NCBI GenBank assembly: GCA_017591395.1 | Contig: WEDG01002552.1 | Span: forward strand, 1-64,000 | Reading direction: 5' to 3' | DNA: 64,000 bases | Source of the DNA: Schistocephalus solidus | Taxonomy: Eukaryota; Platyhelminthes; Cestoda; Diphyllobothriidea; Diphyllobothriidae | Shown: positions 62,816 to 64,000 of the stretch, in pieces | Position numbering within the stretch: position 1 is the stretch's first letter | How the letters are laid out: each line of letters opens with the position of its first letter | Program-made: the position numbers and the translations under genes | Notes under the pieces: model-generated | The model's input: the letters and a program-made list of their open reading frames with translations, nothing else | Told to the model about the DNA's origin: nothing | The model's database searches: none

Positions 62816-64000
62816 AAATTTGCCTTGCCGAAGTATCTCCGGATGTGATAGCAGTAACCGAAACCTGGCTGTCGGGCAGTATTCTAGATAGCGAAATAAC
62901 ATTGTCTGGGTACCAAATATATCGGAGGGACAGAGAAAACCGACAGGGTGGTGGAATAATTGTGTATGTGAAAGACGTGCTAATAGTGTCTGACAAGACG
63001 AGCAAGTTTGCGTGCAGCACTGAAGCCATATGGTTGAACATCAAGGCTCTTGGCTCTCCATGTCTAGATGTCCTCATTGTCTATCGGCCACCTAGGATAG
63101 ACCGAGTCGCGGACACCCACTTGTTGGAACAATTAGAAAAGTTCTCCAGTAGACCTAATGTAATGATTATGGGTGACTTCAACGCACCAGGAATTAACTG
63201 GAGCACTGTTCAATCATCATGCCCGAAATCAACTTTTGATTATGTTTTTTCTGCAAAAGACCTTGAATGCACTCCTCACACAGCATGTCCCTTTCCCCAC
63301 CAGAACACGTGAAGGACAAAGGGCTAACTGTCTTGACCTGGTTTTCACGAAAACATCAGGCAGCATTGACGAGATTATTTCAATGCCTCCGCTCGGTCGT
63401 AGTGATCATGTGGTGCTTATATGGGACTACTCCTTATTCTCCGTTGCGCCTGCTATAGAGGAAAACGGCGTAACGTTTGGCGAGGAAACTTTCATCAGAT
63501 GCGAGCAGATTTAACACACATCAACTGGACCTCAATGTTTTCGAGCACCGTAAACGAAGATTGGGAGTCCTTCCGAAATGTTCTTCTGCAACTTATTGAC
63601 AACCACTGCCCGCTAACGAGTGTCCATCACAGCAAGCGTCCTGGGTGACTAGACAGCAACTTAAAAAGGGAAATAAACAGGAAGCACAAGTTGTGGAGAA
63701 AATATTGCGAGTCTAATCAAGTCGCCTATTTTAATAAGTATAAAGCGCAGAGAAACAAAATGAGAAGCCTTATTCTTACAACGCGAAGAGAATTTGAGAA
63801 GACTTTGCTGCAAAAGGCAACGCAGAATCCAAAGTTAGTCTACAGTTACCTCCGTAGATGTACAAGGAATAAAAATCAAATACCGCTGATTAAGACTGCC
63901 GTGGGCGTCGAAATTTCTGAAAACAGAAAAAAGCCGAGTACTTTTCACAGTTCTACCGCTCAGTCTTCACAAACGAGGCAAGGTTCCTTCGTCCCTCAGT
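62767..64000 (+). pseudogene. ORF2: endonuclease and start of RT (R element)
   Basis: EN begins 'LYTNAQSLLSK' (about 62769-62805), shifts frame, then 62779-63312 has 'DVIAVTETWLSGS', 'RQGGGIIVYVKD', 'LIVYRPPRID' and 'MIMGDFNAPGINW'. A second shift near 63240 leads to 63173-63514 with 'NCLDLVFTK' and 'GRSDHVVLIWDYS' (catalytic His). The linker from 63490 ('HQMRADLTHINW', 'KLWRKYCESNQ') leads to RT entry, cut by the window end. EN motifs are all present across two frameshifts. The RT itself can be inferred from the D copies. Confidence 0.82.

Larger units (their letters stand above)
61217..64000 (+). mobile_element. Family D LINE 'R', 5' end to RT entry, continues past the window
   Basis: Plus strand: 5' UTR 61217-61389 with a tRNA-like box A (TGGCCGAGTGA, 61234-61244), ORF1 (61390-62815), ORF2 EN (about 62767-63450), linker and the beginning of RT to 64000. 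From 63480 on it is nearly identical to D at 37109-37772, which shows R and D are one family. The insertion interrupts the Q ORF1 at 61216. Frameshifts: four or more in ORF1, two in EN; one stop in the linker at 63646-63648 (TGA for the TGG of D). Confidence 0.87.

Noticed and set aside
1..64000. LTR retrotransposon, Penelope-like element, DNA transposon or CRISPR array
   Set aside because: No paired long direct repeats, no protease/integrase or GIY-YIG motifs, no transposase motifs and no regularly spaced repeats were seen.

Overview
This is eukaryotic DNA made almost entirely of non-LTR (LINE) retrotransposons of the CR1/Jockey type, broken and inserted into one another. I see no host exon, rRNA, intact tRNA, CRISPR array or prokaryotic gene. 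The reverse transcriptase (RT) style and the crowding of several LINE families would suit a repeat-rich invertebrate such as a flatworm, but this is inference; nothing here fixes the species.

Two architectural groups occur. Group 1 (families A, A2, B and the A-like copy I) has one large ORF2 with a Pro/Asn-rich, low-complexity N-terminus, then an AP-type endonuclease (EN) and an RT. Family A ends in the residues EKGPPGI, carries a GGCCC-NNN-GGGCC hairpin and has a (TTTA)n tail. A2 ends in EKGPSGI and has a (TAAATTC)n tail. Group 2 (families C, D, E, G, K and relatives H, J, N, P, Q, R, S, T) has a separate ORF1 (coiled coil, RRM-like block, basic C-terminal domain) and an ORF2 with EN and RT. 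Group 2 3' ends share a nested hairpin followed by a different short tandem repeat in each family: TTGAA (D), CTGAA (K), TACTGAATTA (C), ACATAT-like (E). Family letters are mine.

Layout: 1-10198 is five family A pieces in alternating orientation. 10212-15665 holds family B fragments and a minus-strand G element split by an A 3' end. 15741-17420 is the best-preserved long RT (I). 18231-24300 is a nearly complete C element split by an A copy, with an apparent 5-bp target duplication and a reading frame that rejoins exactly. 26466-28141 is a D copy. 28142-39560 is a nest that can be read as four levels: ORF1 host (H+S) containing A, containing E, containing D. 40441-47206 is a B element split by two A2 copies and a B fragment. 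47207-51688 is a patchwork of fragments. 51689-58760 is an ORF1 (N+J) split by K and A. 59455-64000 holds P, Q and R; R is a nearly full-length D-family element that runs off the window.

Most copies are pseudogenes. Long open stretches remain in the C endonuclease, the E ORF1 and endonuclease, the I RT, the second A2 copy and parts of K. The most unusual signals are an antisense tRNA-like sequence inside the ORF1 N-terminus of four group 2 copies, a 213-bp tandem duplication inside the E ORF1, an ORF2 placed in the -1 frame over the end of ORF1 in two families, and run-length insertions that separate the two neighbouring A2 copies. Element boundaries are read by eye and are good to about 10 bases where a junction is described, and to about 30-50 bases elsewhere.
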